Of a stretch of 64,000 nucleotides of DNA, positions 1 through 12,345 are shown in pieces. Below the pieces are notes generated by a model. That model worked only from the letters and a program-made list of their open reading frames with translations, had not been told where the DNA came from and searched no databases. The position numbers and the translations under genes are program-made. Where the stretch lies: positions 16,009,052-16,073,051 of the forward strand of contig NC_049992.1 of the NCBI RefSeq assembly GCF_000003815.2, read 5' to 3'. The stretch is from Branchiostoma floridae. Its lineage: Eukaryota > Chordata > Leptocardii > Amphioxiformes > Branchiostomatidae. Each line of letters starts with the position of its first letter. The first letter of the stretch is position 1.

Positions 1-203
1 ACTTTGGTCCATACAACAGAGGCGATACGTTTTGTGGTGTCGAAGTCAGCTCGCATGATGGCGGAGTCTCCAACGGTGGCGTCCACGGACTTTGGAACAT
101 TCAAACCGATTGAAGACTGTGCCCAGCATTCTGAAGCATAAAGATGATCTTTGCTTTGTTACATAACAAAACATACGTATGTTAAAAATTTCTATATGAC
201 AAG

Positions 204-573
204 TAGGGATGGGTACCGGTACAGAAAATTCAGGTCCAGGTACGGTTCAGGTCCAGAGGATCAGGTCCAGGTCCGGACCTGAACCTGGACCTGATTCAGT
301 ATGTGAAAACTTGTGAATGGACGATACTCAAAACAATGGTCCAAATCTGGTATAAAGAAATCTGTTTTGTATAGCATACGACTACCACTGGCGTTTTAAA
401 AATCCTACAAGGCTAACTACCTCAGAGTCTGTACAATTGACTGTAAAGGTTGGTAAAAATGACTATAGAGTCTACTCTGCTTCGCTCTTGTTATATTTGC
501 CTAGACCGGTAACCCCGGAAACGTGTGAATGCCTGATCATATAATTAGTTCATTTTCAAATAGGTCCAACATC
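204..573 (+). mobile_element. hAT-like MITE, copy 1, right end missing
   Basis: It opens tagggatgggtaccggtac, the same terminus as the complete copy at 5256-5694. It shares the palindromic aggtccggacctgaacctg core, cgatactcaaaacaatggtcca, the ttcgctcttgtta segment and the caacatccg segment. Similarity stops near 573, before the right terminal repeat, so the 3' end is lost or replaced. Confidence 0.75.
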
Positions 574-3500
574 CGCTCCTGCCGTCAAACCTACCTACCT
601 ACCCGCCTGGGTGCTTGCTCCTCTCCGTCAGTATTCTCCAAGTTACATGGTCCACTTGTTTCTACAGACTTAGACTGACGGCAAACATCGATTTTTTTAT
701 ATGTGATAATTTTTTTTTTCTCTGGAGAGGTTTTATCTGAGATATTCTACTTATAGACCTTTCAGTTAAGTTGAGTTTCCCCACATGTACGTTCCTACGC
801 ACGTCGTTTCTCCGTGAATTCTATTCTATTTCTTTAAAGGCACTTTTGTCAAAGGTAATCAATTTTCGATATAAGGTAGCAGTATATCCCAGAAGCAGAG
901 TGAGGAAACGGATGATGCATTTTGCCTTGGCATCTTGCCCTGATGCATCTACGCAAGAACAGACCGTTAGATACTGTACTCATCAATTCCGGCCACATCA
1001 CCATAATAAACATTTGGACAACTACCAGCTTGCAGACACTGGCTGCAGTGTTGAAATCACCGGGGCTTCGTAATTCAGCCCGGAGCTATCAAAAGTCGGC
1101 TTATCAAAGTAATAACGTAAAGTAAAGTAGCATCCAAGGGCAAGCCACGCGTCATCTCCCCAGACATCAGGCGCTGTCAGTCATAGATATCATGAAATAT
1201 GACAAGCTGGATCTTCAGATGTTAGCTATAGCCTAGCCTGAGGGTAAGACGAACGCCGCACACTGATAATGATTTAGCGTCGAGTACTGGACAGTGAGAA
1301 ATAGGGAGAAAATGTAGCATACGCAGGGTCACGGCTGGGGGTGGGGGGCTTTGGGGAACTGAGGCCACCTCGTGTTAAGGTAGGGTGTCTGGTTCATATC
1401 ATTGAAGTATCATGCTTAACCAAGCTGTTCGTAAATCTACGGTACATATTGGTTTAAAAGTTGAATACACGTTTATTATGGATAAAGCTGGAGTACGTCT
1501 ACATGTAGGAATGAACCTGTAGAGTTTCTTTGTTTAATTGTGAAGTTCACAAAACTAAGTACTGTCATGAAATATTCGTGGTTTACATACTTTTCACCAA
1601 TTCACCAAAATAATATCATACATACTAATAATGCTAATGTTTAAGTACTTTATGTCATAAATCTTAACAAGCAGTAAGTATAAAGGCAATTTTTAAACCT
1701 TCTATTTTCATACAAAAACAATGCGCCAACCACCACATCCGGGGATAGTGGATCATGTATCAGCACCAGTATTGAAATTCTTATAACAACGTGCCACAGA
1801 GAGGATTTGGGGGAATCCTCAGCAAATTAGCTGCAGTTCTTCGTTCATCCAGGACTCAGTGCAATGGATTTTTGGAAATGGCTTAATATCTGGGGAAAAC
1901 AGCAGGGGATTTGATTTCGATCTTGTGCACGGCTTTAAGACGAAACCATGGGTGGTAAATGTAACGTGATTTGTGAGGGAAATTCGGTCTCCCAGCATCA
2001 AGTCATCTGACAATCTGACTATATATGAAATCCTGTCATAGAGGATATAAGAACTGTGCATAAGACTACTCCCTGACAAGCCGCAAATTAAGTAAAACCG
2101 TACAAGTTTTATTGATATCAAAGCAGTACAACACATTGTAGTGTGATTTCATTAGAGCACACAAGCTTAGCTTGGCGCCTTACAAATTTCCAAGAAGTCA
2201 CTGAGTAGCTAAATGTCTTAAAAACAAAATTGTCCATAGAAATGCTATTCTACAGGCAAAATGCAGCATAACGCCCTTAACCATTACGCCCCAACCAATT
2301 TCATCCACCACCTTTCACCATATAGAGGTGTGATGATGGGTATTATCGTCTGAAGTCGGCGAAATGGATTTCACAGTATCTAGGCATTATTGGGAATCAG
2401 AAAGAACTCTCGCCTGTTTCGTCATGGCGAGGCACAGGGAAGAGACATCGGTACCTTTTTTGGCCTTCCCATCCTAGGGCGCGCCGGTGGGATTATGTTC
2501 TTATTTCTAATCAGTTTGTTCCATTGGCAAGGGAATATTATCAATAATGGAAGGAGTGGAGTGACTTGTGAGTTATCCCTCCGCTGACAAAGCCTTGACG
2601 GCCAATCACGCATGGCATCTAACTTTGTTCCCAAACGACCTTGCCGGGTCATCTTTAACTGAGAGATTGAGGCGCGGAGATGAATGGTGATATGACCAGA
2701 CTGTTAGTGTCATCAATTATCCCCAGGGGCAGCTTGTCACGGCTGTCCACAGACGGACGTGCGGAGTTCCTGATGAGAAAGGTTATCGGACGCCGGGGGC
2801 ACGAGTCAACAGATCTCCTGAAACTGATAGCAGGTGTCTGCAGGATGAACTGATGAGATGCATTATAATACACGGGACAATGTGTGGAGTGGGTTCATTT
2901 GCTACTCAGTCAAGCACATATAGACCTTCCATGTGAAACACAATTTGCTCAGCCAATGCTATCACCTATTCACTCATCTACGCATCGGTGAGCGGCGGCA
3001 ACGGCAACGGGAGAAGACGTACAGGTTCATTAGACCACCAACATCTTTTAGGTGAAACGCAACCGCGGTTGATGGCAAAGATAACCTTGAAAATTGCATT
3101 ATACAGTACACCACACCATATCTCGATGTACGGCGCCTCTCCTGTGACTTTGATTGACGTAATGTCCTCTGCACGGTTGAGCCTCCCCATCATTCATCTG
3201 TCAGTACGGGCCCTAAGGAGGCGGAATGTAAACCTTTATATGACCTGGGAATCCGATACTGCCAATAAGGATTACTTGCATTACTCTCCTATCTGGACAA
3301 GAAACATTCAACACGTTGTAAGTTCTTGAAAAAATTGTGGACGTTTCAGACATTTTTCTGCAAGACTGTGAGCATCTGATAATTACCTCAGTGATGATGG
3401 CCGCGTCATATTTTCACTAAGCATTTTTGTGTTTGCCTGTCAACAAGATGACTCAAGAACGACTGCATGGGTTGATTTCGTGCTTAAATGGTATGGTCTT

Positions 3501-3732
3501 GACATTTAGGCAACATATATAGATTTTATACCAGGACAAAGTAAGGCAGATATGAGCCCCCTTACATTCAATTTCTGAACTGTAGGGGTATTTTTGTCAA
3601 AATGTTTCAAAGAGGATAACTTAAGTTAGGAGCGACGGATTTCCTTCATTTTAAGCATGCTGGTAGCTTAGGTAAAGATGTACGCCATGAGGGCTTAATT
3701 TGTATATACATAATAAATGTATAATTCTATAG
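574..3732. other. No gene seen
   Basis: Open frames here are all short (longest 113 codons) and lack family motifs or supported splice sites. I see no repeat copy that recurs elsewhere in the window. Confidence 0.6.
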
Positions 3733-3795
3733 TTTTCAGAACTGGACTTGTAACACTGAACTGGACTTGTAACACTGGATTTGTAACCTACAGAA
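3733..3795 (+). repeat. Short tandem repeat of a 23-bp unit
   Basis: gaactggacttgtaacact occurs twice in tandem, followed by a third, diverged partial copy (ggatttgtaacc). Confidence 0.8.
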
Positions 3796-3799
3796 GGTG

Positions 3800-5248
3800 T
3801 AACACATGTAATTCATCACAGGTGGAACATAAACAGATACTAAACATACAGATGAGGAACTGATTTGCATACTTAATAAAAGTTGGACGTCATCTAAATA
3901 AAAATATATATTGATGTTATATTTACCATTGTGCAATTAGTCTGTGTGACTTTCCGACCTAACCATCCAAGGTCTCGCCAAACTACTGCACTGTATTGAC
4001 TAAGTGGTCTGGCCTTTCACCTCACAGACTCATTACTGAAAACGACGTCTGATTGATGACATACGAGAATCGTAATTTGCCGCGTGACCGGAAGGGTAAA
4101 AGGTTGAATTTATCATCTGTGATGCACAGCTTTGGTTGAACTACCTACCTTCTCTTCGTCTTTTTCCGTAGCGTTTTCTTTTGTTTTTACTTTATATATT
4201 TCCCATGGTAGTATTTATCATTTGCATTTAAATCCGTGGTTTACGTTTGCATCTGCATGTTGTTGCTTTTTTTCATTTTATTACGTGTATTACAAATACA
4301 ATAAAAGATGATGGTGGACGATACATTGAATACCCAAATTTTGATCCTTGTACTCTTTGAACTCATAATGATGTGAAATTTGCTATACATATTATTGATA
4401 TGATATGAGAACGCGAATCGGCTTTGTACCAAAGAAGTCATCACTGATCTACTTAAGATTTTCGCTTTTCTGCTGCGGTTGCAACAGCAGAAGAAGCTAG
4501 TGGACATCCATCAACAAGTGACTCTTCATCTGGCAAGTCGGACCATATCGCTTGTTCTGAACCAGCGGGTCTTCTATTTTACATGTACAGGGTCATGATG
4601 AAAGATAAGTTACAAAGGTATTTGCCGCACATACATGATTAATCACAGGTTCCTAGTTTGGGAAGGTTAACGGCGGAGACAATATTTCAGTTCGGTTAAA
4701 TAGCGTGTAAAAAGTGTGAAATGAAGTCTACGTCTGCAAAGGAGAAGTGTGAAATTGCGTCTATATCGGCTTAACAGCCGAAACCTTTGAAGAATCAAAG
4801 CACATTGCCTTCCTGATATATGAATAATTACAGCTAGACTGCCGAACTTTATTGTCATTTCATCTGAAGGAATTCTTATGATTGAAATACTTATCGCCCA
4901 TTACATTGCAAAGATCAAGCTTCTGATGAGTAATGCATTTTAGACTCTTTAATGTGTTTGGGATTGCTACCATTGATAGCTCGCTCACAGAACTCATATC
5001 TTCACATTTTATTTTCAGCCATGCAGACTATGTCCTTTCATGGCTCTATCCCGTGCTGTTGATTATCATTCGGGACGACATCAGATCCGTCTCTCTATAC
5101 ACTTCAAAGAGACGGGGTTAACCATGGGACTTCATTTCACACTTCTTCACACGCTCTCCGGCTTGCCCTGTGCCACCCACTCTACCCTCGAATAAGACCG
5201 CCGTGGTAATATTGTACTGTTAGGCACATGCGGGAGTGAATAGGAATG
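3800..5248. other. No gene seen
   Basis: Only short, motif-free open frames. No structure I can name. Confidence 0.6.
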
Positions 5249-5255
5249 GAATATT

Positions 5256-5694
5256 ATGGGTTGGGTACCGGTGCAGAAAATGGAGGTACAGGTACGGTCC
5301 ATGTCTAGAGTACTAGGTCCAGGTTCGGACCTGAACCTGATTGTCTGTGAAGTTACTATACTCAAAACAATGGTCCATTTAGCTAAGAAAGGATTCTGTT
5401 AGGTGGAATGTTTGAAGTTCATTTGCGTTTTAAAATCCTATCTTTCATGCTAACAACACTAAATGCTTCTGCGTTAGACCAAGTTTGACAGTAGAAACGT
5501 GGTAAAATGACTTTCAACTCTCCTGTACTTCGCTCTTGTTAGTTGCTTGGATATGTAAGCCCCAAAACACATGAACGCCTCCTAACAGTATAATTTGTTC
5601 ATTTTCGTATCGGTATCAACATCCGGATTTTTTTCAGGTCCGTACGGGTCTAACAAGTAAAAACGGTTTTGTACCGTGCCGGTACCCACCCCTA
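5256..5694 (+). mobile_element. hAT-like MITE, copy 2, complete
   Basis: It is 439 bp with 14-bp imperfect terminal repeats: atgggttgggtacc on the left and, reversed, taggggtgggtacc on the right. GAATATT flanks both sides (5249-5255 and 5695-5701); counting one more base gives 7 of 8 matches, as expected for an old hAT 8-bp duplication. It has no coding capacity. Confidence 0.8.
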
Positions 5695-5701
5695 GAATAT
5701 T

Positions 5702-6458
5702 TTATGCAGGCCCATACTGTGTCAGAAAAATACAACCCTTGGCCAGGAACAACCCCATTTTATCCCGTACTGAGAAGATACACATTTCATTAACGTAAGA
5801 CAGAACGAAGATGATTCTATTCTCACATCTGCAGCGATGCATGATGCAGTTGAAGATAGTAGTCTTGGTCAGTTTTTTTTTTTCAAACTTAAAGGTGACC
5901 GATATGCTAATGATTGATAAACTCTTCGACTCGACAAATGCAACTGAAAGTGTTTATTTGATGGTATGAAGTACTGATAGATTCCAACAATTATTCCATT
6001 ATCAAGCAGTAAAAGCTTGGGTAATGGAGCAGGATCTATAAAGTCGCTAATGAAGTATGCAGGGATATCGACGTATCGATGGAGAAGTTAGCCCGCAGCG
6101 TAAACGCAATTAAGATGTGTCGTTTTATTGGGTAACAGATAAGTAAGCGTCAACCTTACAATTAAGGGATCGATAGACGAGAGGAAGACGTCTGGGGGTG
6201 AGAAATGTCTTGTGTCATAACGTAAGGCCACACTGACTTAATTTCATGGATGGCATCCGCGCGTGCATTAATTTTCGCCTGTTCTAAAACAAGAAAGCTT
6301 CTGAAGAAAGCTGGCCGGTGCGTATTTTGGAAAAAGGCTGGATGTTAAACAAAAAATCACATGAAAAAAAAGAGTTTTTAAACATCGAATTACTGAATTG
6401 GTCTGTCTTCTATTAAAAAAACCTTACATGAGATTTGTCTAACAAAGAAAAAAAAATT
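5702..6458. other. No gene seen
   Basis: No motif-bearing open frame and no recognisable repeat. Confidence 0.6.
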
Positions 6459-6547
6459 GTTACAAGTGGGGTTCGAACCCACGATCCACGGCTGCAAAAG
6501 CAAATCGCTATATCCACACAGCGCGTAGACTGCTCGGCCACGCTAAC
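6459..6547 (-). tRNA. tRNA-like sequence, probably a pseudogene or SINE head
   Basis: The 89 bases on the minus strand carry a tRNA A-box (gtggccgagcagtcta) and a perfect B-box (gggttcgaaccccac). The ends gttag...gtaac pair for only four bases. The length and the extra bases before the T arm suggest a class II (Leu/Ser-type) origin. The anticodon stem (cgctg.../...tagcg) is imperfect with an 8-nt loop, so I do not assign an anticodon. A T-run follows on the minus strand and could act as a Pol III terminator. Confidence 0.55.
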
Positions 6548-7111
6548 TCCATTGCGCAATCGTGCGTATAGAAGGGCTATAAGAAGAGTTTGGTTAAATT
6601 GACCGATCCATGCATGCATCTATGCAAACCAAACTGTTGAACGAACGGCTTCTCCCGCCTCTTGCTAGAGGATCTGCTCTGCGGGGTATAGGGGCACATG
6701 GGGCCGCAGCGCCTTTGTTCCAGCTTTTAACATAATGGCAATATAAACATAATAGAAATCATCTCTTACAGTCTTACCGGTGGTGAACATAAGACAAACC
6801 AAGCCTGGAAAAGAATGGTCTAACGTTTAGTTCTGAGGTTTAGCAGCATTCTTTTTTGCTGGATTTTTCTCTTTTTTTTGCCCGCGCGCATTAGTTTTAG
6901 GGCGTCCAGAGGATGTCATCCATAGAATTAAGTCGGTGTGGCCTAAGCGTATGATGATTTTAGACGCCAGGTACGATACAGTATGTTGTAAAATGCAGTA
7001 TCACAAAACGGGTTATCTTGACGTGTCAAGTTCGTGACGCGCTCTTGGGTAGGTGGTCTCCACGATGTCTGGAACATAGTGCCCCGGTTGGCCAATAGGG
7101 AATTTCGTAAC

Positions 7112-7580
7112 GCTTTAAATCTCAGCTCAGCTTTCAACTGCGTACTTGTGGTACAGTTTTATGGCACGGTGTTGATTTGTTGATGTCTCACAAGATCAAT
7201 ATATGCTCATCACTTTCCAGCGGTCACTACGGAGGATGTCAGTCAGGCTATCCTATACGAGTACGTAACACCCTGTAGGTTTTAACGACCGAATAAAAGC
7301 CAAATAGACATACAGTCATTACAAGACTTACATCTCATCTGCATTTACTACTGACGGTGATAAATTCAGTATCCACGACAGGTAAGCATGTCCCATCTTT
7401 TTCTTTGTGCTCGATTAGCTTTTCCAGCTTGAATGGCCACTGTATTGTCGTCATGTTGTGGAGTTTTAACACCATTACCAGAAGGCGGACCATAACACAT
7501 CAGACAATGATTGATACTCTATCTGGCAGGACTGCACATTCCTCCAAATATTGGTGGACCTCAGCCTTGATCTCTTAACC
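7112..7580 (+). repeat. Dispersed repeat E, copy 1
   Basis: It shares long blocks in the same order with 9737-10150: cgaccgaataaaagccaaat, ctttgtgctcgattagc, ccagcttgaatgg, tttaacaccattac and cataacacatcagacaatga. Terminal repeats are not evident. No coding capacity is seen. Confidence 0.8.
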
Positions 7581-8624
7581 CCGGCCCATAGCAATGTCAG
7601 TTAAACGCACCCAACGATACTAAAGCAATTTGTTACGTCTCTATACCTGGATAGAAGTCAATACATATAGATCTACAGCAAAAAGTGCGACGTCAGGAAG
7701 CGTTGTTTTTCTTTTCTTTGCGGGTTCTGGTCGTTTTAAGATTCAGCTGACAAATCGAAATATGAATAAAAAATCCTCTGAAATCGATGGACTTGCCAAG
7801 TTAGCCGTTGCATTAGCACCTGATTCGATTCAAGCGCGGAGAGGATATTGTTTATTGCTTTTTATGGTCCTTAAGATGACTACGACTGGCTGAATGTAAT
7901 TTCCTGATAATGTGATTCAGGAAGGCGGTTACAATCGCCAAGTGAGTTTATTGAGAGGTGCTGAAAATTAAATCTTAGCTTTGCTGTAGAGTGCGCGTAC
8001 TTATACTGTGCAAACACAAAGAGAAGGAGAGAGATGGTAGGAGGATTTAGGAGACAAGTCAAGTGGCTTGACAATAAGACAGAGATAAATATCTTCTAGG
8101 TCGATTTGAAGATGAAGACCTTCTCTTATTTCTTTTTTCAAATCTCCACAGGCTAATCTTAAAACGAAATAGCTTCAATCTCACGTTCTCTGACCAACCC
8201 ACCACTCTCCAGTCGCGGCGTCGCCCCGTTGTAATGATTTCCACACCACTGTGCTAACAGTGGAGACACATGGCAGGCTCCAACGAAAATCGATGCGCCC
8301 GCGGGCACAGTTAGAAACGGTCACCATGACAACACAGACAGGTAACGTTGATTCTACCTCCCAAGACGCTGCTTCCAAGTTTAATCATTACGTCACGGCG
8401 AGACGGACGAGACAAGGACCAATTGAAATTTATGGCAGATTCTAAGGAAGAACATCGGATTAAATAGTCTGAATGTCCAGAAGATTCCCTCCGTCTCCCG
8501 ATTTGTAAATGATTTCGAAATCATTACTTCTTCACAGTTTAAAGTCAAGTGGCTCCTAGACATCGGAGGTAGGTAAACAGCTGGAATAATCTGGATAATA
8601 TCTGGATAATGTTAAAAGATATTA
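7581..8624. other. No gene seen
   Basis: Several short overlapping open frames, none with a motif or supported exon structure. Confidence 0.55.
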
Positions 8625-8634
8625 AAAGATGTGA

Positions 8635-8682
8635 ACACACACACACAACACACATTCACGCACACACACACTCACACACACA
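8635..8682 (+). repeat. CA-rich microsatellite
   Basis: An imperfect (CA)n run interrupted by tt, g and t, followed by a short (GA)n. Open frames starting in it are repeat artefacts. Confidence 0.9.
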
Positions 8683-9157
8683 GCGTAGAGAGAGAGAAAG
8701 GAGGTGACAAGCCCAATTCCGCCTACGCGTTCTTCTTCCTAATATCGGTGTGTTACTTGAGGGGCTTAGCATCACTGATAAAGTTAAGCCGCCGTTGGTG
8801 TCTATCTATGAACTTCATTACACTGCAACAACCATCTGCATACCCCTGTCCTTCCCTTTATCAACACTTTTTATCAGAAGCGCACTGGCAGGCGCATCAA
8901 CGTGGCGAGGATCTAATTCACTCCGATATGCTACATTCAGTGATGCATCATTCATCAAAGGCTTCCGTAAGCCAACGAACTTTTTGGCAGTCTGTCAGCT
9001 TGTCGTCCTTGATTGCTGGAAACTTTGATACAATAAATTTCCTCTTGAAGGAATTGCTAAACCGAAAACAACGTTACGTGTATTCCTTAGGGCGTGATGC
9101 TGATAAGTGACAGTTCTTCCGATTGTGGCACCGTAGTAATACCATGCCAGTACCTCG

Positions 9158-9384
9158 CTTCCACTAGGACGGCGCTCTCGCCGCGCTCTCTCTGCGATCT
9201 AAAATTTGACATATCTCTCATGACTCAACGAATTGTTAACAAAGCCTTTTACGCTTTGTGTGTTTTGTTGTCTATTCAGTCACGCTTTTAGATTTTGCAT
9301 GATGTGTCCCTAATGAAATCGAAGGATACACAAATCTGTTTTAGGTTGCAGTGAAAGCCCAGTGAGATCGAAATCTATTGGAAC
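9158..9384 (+). mobile_element. MITE family C, copy 1
   Basis: The left end is ttccactaggacggcgctct, with ctctgcgatctaaaatttgac just inside. The right end is ttaggttgcagtg...ctattggaa, the inverted counterpart. The centre (ttgttgtctattcagtcacgc) matches the copy at 31645-31867. Confidence 0.78.
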
Positions 9385-9736
9385 GAGGGCCTAGCCCACA
9401 TAGGTTAAACAGTGGCTATATTTCTCATTGAACAAATGTCTTGAACCTGACCGGAGCCGCATGTCATGTCAACGTGTTAAAGACTCACAATAAGGTGCCA
9501 AACCGTAAAAACCTGACATACAGAGATAAAACGTATTAGTCAATGTTAACGACAGTAATCTGCGGTCAACCGCACGGTCAGTGCCAGGCGTGATCTCAGG
9601 GTAATTGGGGTGAGTGAAACTGGCGACAGTGGGAAACTTCAGGAACCCATGGCCAGCCTCAAGTTTTAATAGAGTTCGTGTGGTCCTGATGGCACCAGGC
9701 AAATGGCAAAGGAAACAATGCTATAAATAAGCTTTA

Positions 9737-10150
9737 TATCTTAGTTCAGCATTCAAATACGTATTTGTTGCAAAAGTCTCAAGGTACGCTGTTGACCAAT
9801 ATATGCTGTAACTGTGTATGGTCTGTTGGTTTCCACGACCAAATAAAAGCCAAACAGCCATATAGTCATTAAGAGTTACATCTGTATTGACTGCTGACTG
9901 ACGAATCCAGTGTCCACGATGAGTATGCATGTCCAATCTATTCTTTGTGCTCGGTTATCATTTCCAGCTTTAATGGCCCATGTATTGTCTACCTTTTGTT
10001 GAGTTTAAACACCATTACAAAAAGCGGAACATAACACATCAGACAATGATAGATACTGGATCTGGCAGGACTTCATACCCAGTATATCGGAAATACATAC
10101 GGTGGGATCTACTGGATTCCACAAGCTATTATACAGCCGTCAATAAATCA
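9737..10150 (+). repeat. Dispersed repeat E, copy 2
   Basis: It is the collinear partner of the 7.1-kb copy in the same orientation, about 2.6 kb downstream: cgaccaaataaaagccaaac, ctttgtgctcggttatc and cataacacatcagacaatga. The two are clearly diverged, so it is an old repeat or an old local duplication. Confidence 0.8.
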
Positions 10151-10273
10151 TTTTGCCATCAGCACCGGAAACAAAAGAAGGACTTCACTATCTACTGTCA
10201 TTTCCTTATGTGCATCATCAATATATGTGAGCCTAGTATTAGAGAATTAGAACTACATATAAAAATGGCTTGA

Positions 10274-12000
10274 TGTTCCTATGTCCATGACACTTAAAGC
10301 GTAGCAAATCAAGCACCTGTCTTTGAAGAACAATGGGTGATATTGACATGCTGAAACCAAAGATGGACATTATCCCATAGCAGATTTTCATTATAGAATT
10401 CTTACTTGAAATAAAGATGTACCTTATTTGTCATTAATCCACCTGTTTCTTATGGAGATTACTTGATTTAGCAGCATGCCAACACGACTGCATCTAACTA
10501 TGATGTGATCCTGACACTAAACGAAAAGGAATATACACAAAGAGTGCTTCGGTGCCCTAAAATGTACCACAAACTGTTTTCAACCCAAGTCAAGCTTGCC
10601 TTAACGTTTATTAATGTGAGAATCTACCGTGATATTCTGAAGGCAGCTGGGTAACGAAGCACGGCTAAAAGGTTATGACAACGAGACGCGGGTGTGCTTA
10701 ACAACCGACATATTGGATATGACTGATATTGACTTTTGTTAAAAGGTATCAACTGCCAAACCATCATCAATTATTCTCAAATCACCTTCCATACATAACA
10801 TCATGACAGTACAAAGCATTCATTGTACATGATATTTGTGACATGAATCTCGAGTATCTTCCAGTTCTCAATAGCTAGATTAAGTAAAAAAAAAACAACA
10901 CGTTCTTGTTAATACCAGTTTCATTTATTAACGCTTGATTTTGATTCTATTCTATTCTATTCTCTTTTGCTGGCTGTAGTTTCAAATGGATGGGGCCCAA
11001 ACTGGGTACATAGAGAGACAATGCCGACCACTCCCAGTGGAAGCGTCGCCAGCCACGTGCCACATCGCGCTGCTGTATGGCACGACATTTACCTCGTGGG
11101 AAGCCCCGCAAGACAGATCGGCAGCCTTGCACACCAAGAAAAGCTACAAGCTATTAAGGCTGACTTTCGTCCCTTACAAACAGACGTTCCACAAAACTTC
11201 TGGTAAAGTTTGACATCGTCTAACGACTCAACTATGCTGGCAACTAAATGTATTTCCTAGTACAGTGTATGCACCTTATCGTAATGGTTTAGACTCATGT
11301 GCTGCATAGGATACATTGTCCTTTTCAGCTTTACGTGCATTAATTGGATATTACGCACAAGATAAACATTGAACATGGGATTTAGGAGACGGAAGGGCTG
11401 TCAGTTTCACCACATTACCTACAGAAATGATGTTGACTACAATGGGGCTAATGGCTAGCTGACTCAAAGTAGCACGTCTAGTTTGCCACAGTATCAGCGA
11501 AAGCACCGCCTGATATTGCACACCCCGCAGTTTTGGTCTTACCTACCGCTTCATACTTCACAGTAGAGCAATAATCAAGGGTTACCATAATCCTCTCATC
11601 ATCATCATCATAATCCTCCACATAAAAGGGGAATGGAGCGCGCTGATGAAGGACACTAGGGGAATGCGATGAACGAGGTGGCGAGGTGCGAAACGACCTC
11701 ATCATGACTTCAGAAGATCAAGCCAACCGTACCGCATCTTGCCTATTCTTCGTGAAAAACGTTGATTACCGCTCAACTGAGCCTGAAACAGAATTACGCC
11801 TGCAGAAAGCGCGGCTCGGAGAGCATCCAGACGGAAGATAAAATGTCTGCATGCACATGCATAGACACCCTGGTTTTAGCTTTAAGTATCAACTAGATCA
11901 TCAGCGTTGCCTGTTAAAGCTCTAGAAAAAACAACAATCATATAAACATTTTTCTTAAATTCAATCTTTGCCACTAGACACGTTTCTGGAGTTACAAATA
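10274..12000. other. No gene seen
   Basis: Apart from the TTCTA run I see no repeat or supportable coding exon. A GC-rich block at 10970-11200 has two overlapping open frames without motifs. Confidence 0.5.
10943..10966 (-). repeat. Pentanucleotide microsatellite (TTCTA)n
   Basis: About four TTCTA units. Read on the minus strand this is a GAATA tail following a GC-rich block at 10970-11130, so it may mark the 3' end of an old retroposed fragment. Confidence 0.6.
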
Positions 12001-12345
12001 TTACCATTCGTTCCCAGATGTCTAACGTATTTTGTAAGTGTAAAACTTGAGTCCAAAAAAATATCATCATTCATTCTTGGATGCCTATTCTTCCTTATCT
12101 TCACAAACGTATTGAAGGATCTTTATCATGTTCCATTTCTTGTTACTAAAAGAGTTGACTTTTAAGTATATCATCAATCATGATATTATCATTCATTCCC
12201 AGATGTCTTACGTAGTTTGTAAGTGTAAAACTTGAGTCTCAAAAATATTATCATTCATTCTTGGATGCCTATTATTCCTAATCTTCACAAACGCATTGAA
12301 GGATTTTTATCATTCCATTTCTTGTTACTCAAAGAGTTGACTATA
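12001..12345 (+). repeat. Tandem duplication, about 185-bp unit
   Basis: The block from ttaccattcgttcccagatg to actaaaagagttgac is repeated from 12186 (ttatcattcattcccagatg to actcaaagagttgac). The two copies differ by scattered substitutions and small indels. Confidence 0.9.

Noticed and set aside
10967-11213. Overlapping open frames in a GC-rich block
   Set aside because: Two frames and the opposite strand are open together, which points to composition, not coding; no splice sites or motifs.
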